In this document: one piece after another, positions 55,246-58,219 of the stretch
How positions within the stretch are numbered: the first letter of the stretch is position 1
Layout: every line of letters starts with the position of its first letter
NCBI RefSeq assembly: GCF_004912135.1
Contig: NZ_STGU01000018.1
Span: forward strand, 1 to 58,219
Direction: 5' to 3'
DNA: 58,219 bases
DNA from: Rhizobium rosettiformans W3
Lineage (GTDB): Bacteria; Pseudomonadota; Alphaproteobacteria; Rhizobiales; Rhizobiaceae
Notes under the pieces: generated by a model
Told to the model about the DNA's origin: nothing
Databases searched by the model: none
The model's input: the letters and a program-made list of their open reading frames with translations, nothing else
Translations under genes and position numbers: made by a program

Positions 55246-58219
55246 CGGTTGTCGACGAGGTCAGTCAGGGTGCATGGGGGCGAGAGAGGCTCCGTCAGTT
55301 TTTGAACGGCGCTCCATCGTTCAACTCCGTCCCTTACACGGACCATGGGTTCGTCAATCACACGGAGCTCGCTCGACAGCTTGGCCTATCTCAAGCTTGT
55401 GTCGCGAAGAACCAGGACCTCATTCGCGAATTCGAAGACAGGACGGCAGACGGATACGCCCAAGACAGACTGACCAAACTATGCGGTTTCATCGATCAAG
55501 GCTTTCGAGATCGCACTTTGCACTATGCCAATGAGAAGTTGGATAGGCAGCAAGCATTTGAAGCGATTGATGTTGGTCGGAAGGCCGCATTGTCTCCGCG
55601 CATCGAAGCGGCTCTCGTCGGTTTCGACAAGCGTGCGCGGGAAATCGGATATACGATGAAGCCCGGCATGCCAGCCGTTTTTCTTCCCCCCGGTTCACAG
55701 CGCGAGCGCATCTACCTAGCTGTCCAAAATTGCATCGAAAACGGAGAACCAATTTGGAAACACGGGCGAGTAGTCAAGTCTAAGATCGCCGAGAGGATGG
55801 GTATCGATCCGGCGAACCTCAGTCTTCATCCCGAGGTCTTCGACCATTTCAATTTACTTCACGGAAATTGGGAAAAGATCGAGGCTGAGCTGGAGCGGAG
55901 AGTCGATGCCGCGATCACGGCTTCCATCGAGGCACGCGAGGTAGATGTTGTTGTCGGTAAACTAGAGCACCGGGCGGCGATACAAAGTCAAATCCCCGAA
56001 GCATTTTCTACCGCCGAGAGACGAGCGCGCATGACCGCGCTTTTCAAGCGCCGCGATCGCGAAGCACTCGAGGCCGGATACATATGCGTCCGCAAGGAAA
56101 AGCAGTTGCAGCGGCTCTCTGAATTGCTGGCCTCCGGTAAGTTCACGCGCGAACTGTACGGTACTGCCAATTTGAAGGCCCTACGCAAGGAGTTGAGTAT
56201 TCCGCGGTTCCATCAAGATGCGTTGGAACTCATTGCTTCGTTCGAGAAGGAGAAAATTACACGTCTTAAAGCTGATCCGCTGTGCGCCGAGATCGAAGGA
56301 CGGTACTTCTCCTTTGGGGCTATGTGCGATCTTGGCTATCCCGAGTCCTACGTCATGAGCATGGCAACGTGCTTTCGAAAATCATACTCGGAACTGAAGG
56401 GGCCGGAGGCCGGACGATACCACCTCGCTCTTATGAAACTGTTCATCTGGCTAAAGCATCAGGACAGGGTTGTGGCCGCTGTAGCCAACAATATTCATAT
56501 CAAAGGTGCTGTTAAGGACGTAGACTGGCTCTACGTGCTGATGCGCTACAAAGACAGCGTCGACGAGCGCAGCCAACCTCGCTTAATTGCGGTCGTGAAC
56601 AATCTAAGCCGCAACCTCGCTGTCGCCGGTCTGGTGCCGTGGCTCGCTTGTGGCATCCCCAATGGGCGACGTAAGGCACCCACCGGAACCATCAAGTCTT
56701 TCGCAGAGGTTGCACCGACGCCGGTTGACGGTCACGAGAGCCGAGTCGATGGCTTCATGGAGTTCATCGAGAATTTCACCAACTCAGACAATTTCTCATT
56801 GTTTGCGGAAGCCGACCGCGTTGACTCTAAGAATTTCTATGCCGCCCTGAAGCAGGACTTCCTTATCAACGGAACAGAAGGCCCCCTCGAAGTCGTGGCT
56901 GCGACCCGATTTATAATCGAACGGAGGCAGGAGCTTTTCAACGAGCGCTTCAAAACGCTTATCGCCGAGGGGGTGCAAACGCTCGAAGAGGGAGACCGTC
57001 TCGCGTCGCTGGGGCAGGACCCGGACCTTTACTGGCACCGTCTTTGTGATGGCGAATTAAGCCAGGGTGAAAAATCACGCCTAACCAGAGAGTTCTTCCC
57101 GAACCCGGACACAGAAGACCGCACGGCCTTGAAGAATTCTCTTAGGCTTATCCGGGACAAGTTCAAAAGGAAGGCTCCGCTCGAGGGCGAAGAGGGATAC
57201 TGGTTTTTCAAGAGGCGCTATCAGGAGATCGCCCCATCAAGCGAGATGCAGGCCTACCTGCTTCCGACCAATGCCCTCATGTTGGCGTGCGCGTCGATTT
57301 ATTTCCAAGGGTCGGGCGTCAACCTTCCCGTTGGGCGCGGGCTGCTGGAAAAATGCTACCAACCGTCTAACGACAAGAACTACCGGCGGGTTGTGGGCTT
57401 CAAGGCGAAGGCGAAGGGCAAGCCTATCATATACTATTTTGAAGTTAGGTCTGATGAATGCCTTGCTCTGGAAGTCGCACTGAAATGGGGCAAGTACCTG
57501 AGAGACGTTGCCCCCCCAGAACACGAAGGCCTGATGTTCTTGCAGAAGGTTGGGCCACGGATACAACCGATTAATCAGTACGGGCTTCGAAAGTTCTTCG
57601 AACAGCAGCGCAGTACAATTGATGGCATTGAGCAAGTTGCGCTAACTCCGCAGATGTGGAGACCTACGTTGCTTCTCCTGGCCGCGATCGACAACGGCGG
57701 AAAGCTCGGGGTTGCCCTTGCATTGGCTCAACATACCGAAGGCGTCAGCGGACACTATTACGACCGAATGCCGCTACGGCTAATGCACGAGGTTCGGCTC
57801 CGCTATTTCAAAGAGCTCCTAGAAGCGGCGGTAATACACGCGGTTCCGGGTTCTCCTGCGTACATCGGATTGGACCCCAAAACGATCCACCGGAGGCTTG
57901 CCGATGCAATCGATGTCGGGATCGGCATAGCTTGCGCCGATCCTTACGAGCATTCCGCCGGCCAGTCTGTTTGCGATAAGCTTGACTGCTTCAGATGCAA
58001 ACAAATGATGATCTCGATCGACGCTGAATCCCTATCCTGGTTGATTATCTGGCGAAGTTCGCTCGAGCAGGCCGAGGGCGATTGGGTGAGGGACCACCCG
58101 GACCGCTGGCAGGAAGAGTTCCTTCCATTCTTGTCGCTTGTCGAGGTGGTGGAAGAGCTCATGCAGGAGGCGATGTACCTGCCGATCTGGCTAGAAGCGG
58201 AAGAAATCGCCGGTCAAAG
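55242..58219 (+). CDS. Large tyrosine recombinase, 3' end missing
   Basis: Open from GTG 55242 to the window edge, at least 992 residues. The C-terminal third fits a tyrosine recombinase: box I region at QGSGVNLPVGRGL (Asn694 where Arg is usual), a beta-hairpin VGFKAKAKGKPI with candidate catalytic Lys, Arg807 in QMWRPT, His831 in AQHTEG and Tyr839 or Tyr840 in GHYYDR (His to Tyr840 is nine residues, as in XerD). Cys898, 911, 916 and 919 follow, a zinc-ribbon-like set also seen after the catalytic Tyr in Tn554-type recombinases. Residues 35-66 and 173-204 are two related HTH-like modules. The size fits multi-recombinase elements (Tn554 or Gamma-Mobile-Trio type), which I could not verify. Confidence 0.82.
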   Translation, partial: MTVVDEVSQGAWGRERLRQFLNGAPSFNSVPYTDHGFVNHTELARQLGLSQACVAKNQDLIREFEDRTADGYAQDRLTKLCGFIDQGFRDRTLHYANEKLDRQQAFEAIDVGRKAALSPRIEAALVGFDKRAREIGYTMKPGMPAVFLPPGSQRERIYLAVQNCIENGEPIWKHGRVVKSKIAERMGIDPANLSLHPEVFDHFNLLHGNWEKIEAELERRVDAAITASIEAREVDVVVGKLEHRAAIQSQIPEAFSTAERRARMTALFKRRDREALEAGYICVRKEKQLQRLSELLASGKFTRELYGTANLKALRKELSIPRFHQDALELIASFEKEKITRLKADPLCAEIEGRYFSFGAMCDLGYPESYVMSMATCFRKSYSELKGPEAGRYHLALMKLFIWLKHQDRVVAAVANNIHIKGAVKDVDWLYVLMRYKDSVDERSQPRLIAVVNNLSRNLAVAGLVPWLACGIPNGRRKAPTGTIKSFAEVAPTPVDGHESRVDGFMEFIENFTNSDNFSLFAEADRVDSKNFYAALKQDFLINGTEGPLEVVAATRFIIERRQELFNERFKTLIAEGVQTLEEGDRLASLGQDPDLYWHRLCDGELSQGEKSRLTREFFPNPDTEDRTALKNSLRLIRDKFKRKAPLEGEEGYWFFKRRYQEIAPSSEMQAYLLPTNALMLACASIYFQGSGVNLPVGRGLLEKCYQPSNDKNYRRVVGFKAKAKGKPIIYYFEVRSDECLALEVALKWGKYLRDVAPPEHEGLMFLQKVGPRIQPINQYGLRKFFEQQRSTIDGIEQVALTPQMWRPTLLLLAAIDNGGKLGVALALAQHTEGVSGHYYDRMPLRLMHEVRLRYFKELLEAAVIHAVPGSPAYIGLDPKTIHRRLADAIDVGIGIACADPYEHSAGQSVCDKLDCFRCKQMMISIDAESLSWLIIWRSSLEQAEGDWVRDHPDRWQEEFLPFLSLVEVVEELMQEAMYLPIWLEAEEIAGQ

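Larger units (their letters stand above)
53817..58219. mobile_element. Integrated element in thyA carrying its own thyA and recombinase (partial)
   Basis: Foreign DNA starts at about 53817, inside the resident thyA. It has visibly lower GC than its surroundings, AT-rich spacers and different codon choice (more ATA, TTA, CTA). Cargo seen in order: terminal repeats, complete thymidylate synthase, AT-rich spacer, small reading frame, large tyrosine recombinase. The right end is not in the window, so total size, attachment repeats and other genes are unknown. The structure fits a tyrosine-recombinase element, not a DDE transposon or a group I intron. Confidence 0.85.

Noticed and set aside
53817..58219. 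Group I intron or intein like T4 td
   Set aside because: The insert holds a whole second thyA plus a tyrosine recombinase and stops the reading frame; no homing endonuclease or splice signals were recognised.

Overview
The window is chromosomal DNA of an alphaproteobacterium of the order Hyphomicrobiales (Rhizobiaceae-like: Rhizobium, Agrobacterium or a relative). Evidence: the ddlB-ftsQ-ftsA-ftsZ-lpxC-bamD-recN order, an FtsZ with a very long Pro/Ala/Gln-rich linker, an SspB-alpha type adaptor, a circularly permuted two-piece tmRNA with tag ANDNNAKGYALAA, DUF1127 and DUF4169 small proteins, and high-GC codon use. Assignments rest on reading motifs by eye; no database search was possible.

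Layout. 1-13.98 kb (+ strand): the end of a GGDEF protein, then the distal division/cell-wall cluster (ddlB, ftsQ, ftsA, ftsZ), lpxC, bamD, recN, a cardiolipin synthase, an endonuclease/exonuclease/phosphatase-fold protein and ligA. 13.98-19.25 kb (- strand): a membrane diguanylate cyclase, a pair of linked membrane proteins (TIGR02588/TIGR02587-like), a DEAD-box RNA helicase with a basic tail, and a GNAT acetyltransferase. 19.5-29.3 kb (mixed): a DnaQ-like exonuclease, a CreA-like periplasmic protein, a small secreted protein, an MCP-CheW pair, a DUF2189 membrane protein, a 51-residue membrane protein with a SCO-type copper protein, prmA, a DUF1127 protein and an aminopeptidase P. 29.3-38.5 kb: azlCD exporter, DUF2164, panB/panC, pncA, PQQ glucose dehydrogenase, a small rhizobial protein, a cupin protein divergent from a LysR regulator, and thymidine kinase. 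38.5-51 kb: a UvrD-type helicase, an RND efflux pair, an FAD-linked oxidase and a 1249-residue AsmA protein. 51-53.1 kb (- strand): a coiled-coil protein, a ribbon-helix-helix protein, DUF4169, sspB and ssrA (tmRNA); ssrA makes the degradation tag and SspB delivers tagged proteins to ClpXP.

53.29-58.22 kb is the exceptional part. The resident thyA is cut off inside the invariant FLGVPFN motif, after codon 176, by foreign, less GC-rich DNA. The incoming DNA carries a complete, divergent thymidylate synthase 95 nt past the broken gene's new stop and in the same orientation. After an AT-rich spacer come a small reading frame and, overlapping it, a very large (at least 992 residues, running off the window) tyrosine recombinase with two N-terminal HTH-like modules and a C-terminal four-cysteine cluster. 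This reads as the left end of an integrating element that destroys an important host gene and supplies a replacement copy. Its right end, any partner genes and the displaced 3' part of thyA lie outside the window.

No gene-free stretch exceeds about 300 bases. The longest gaps are 120-324, 5342-5603, 6561-6780, 14831-15075, 19255-19500, 20675-20884, 21245-21463, 23899-24090, 27191-27452, 41006-41282, 53093-53288 and 54863-55131. Apart from the listed sites I see nothing convincing in them. No tRNA, rRNA or CRISPR array was seen.
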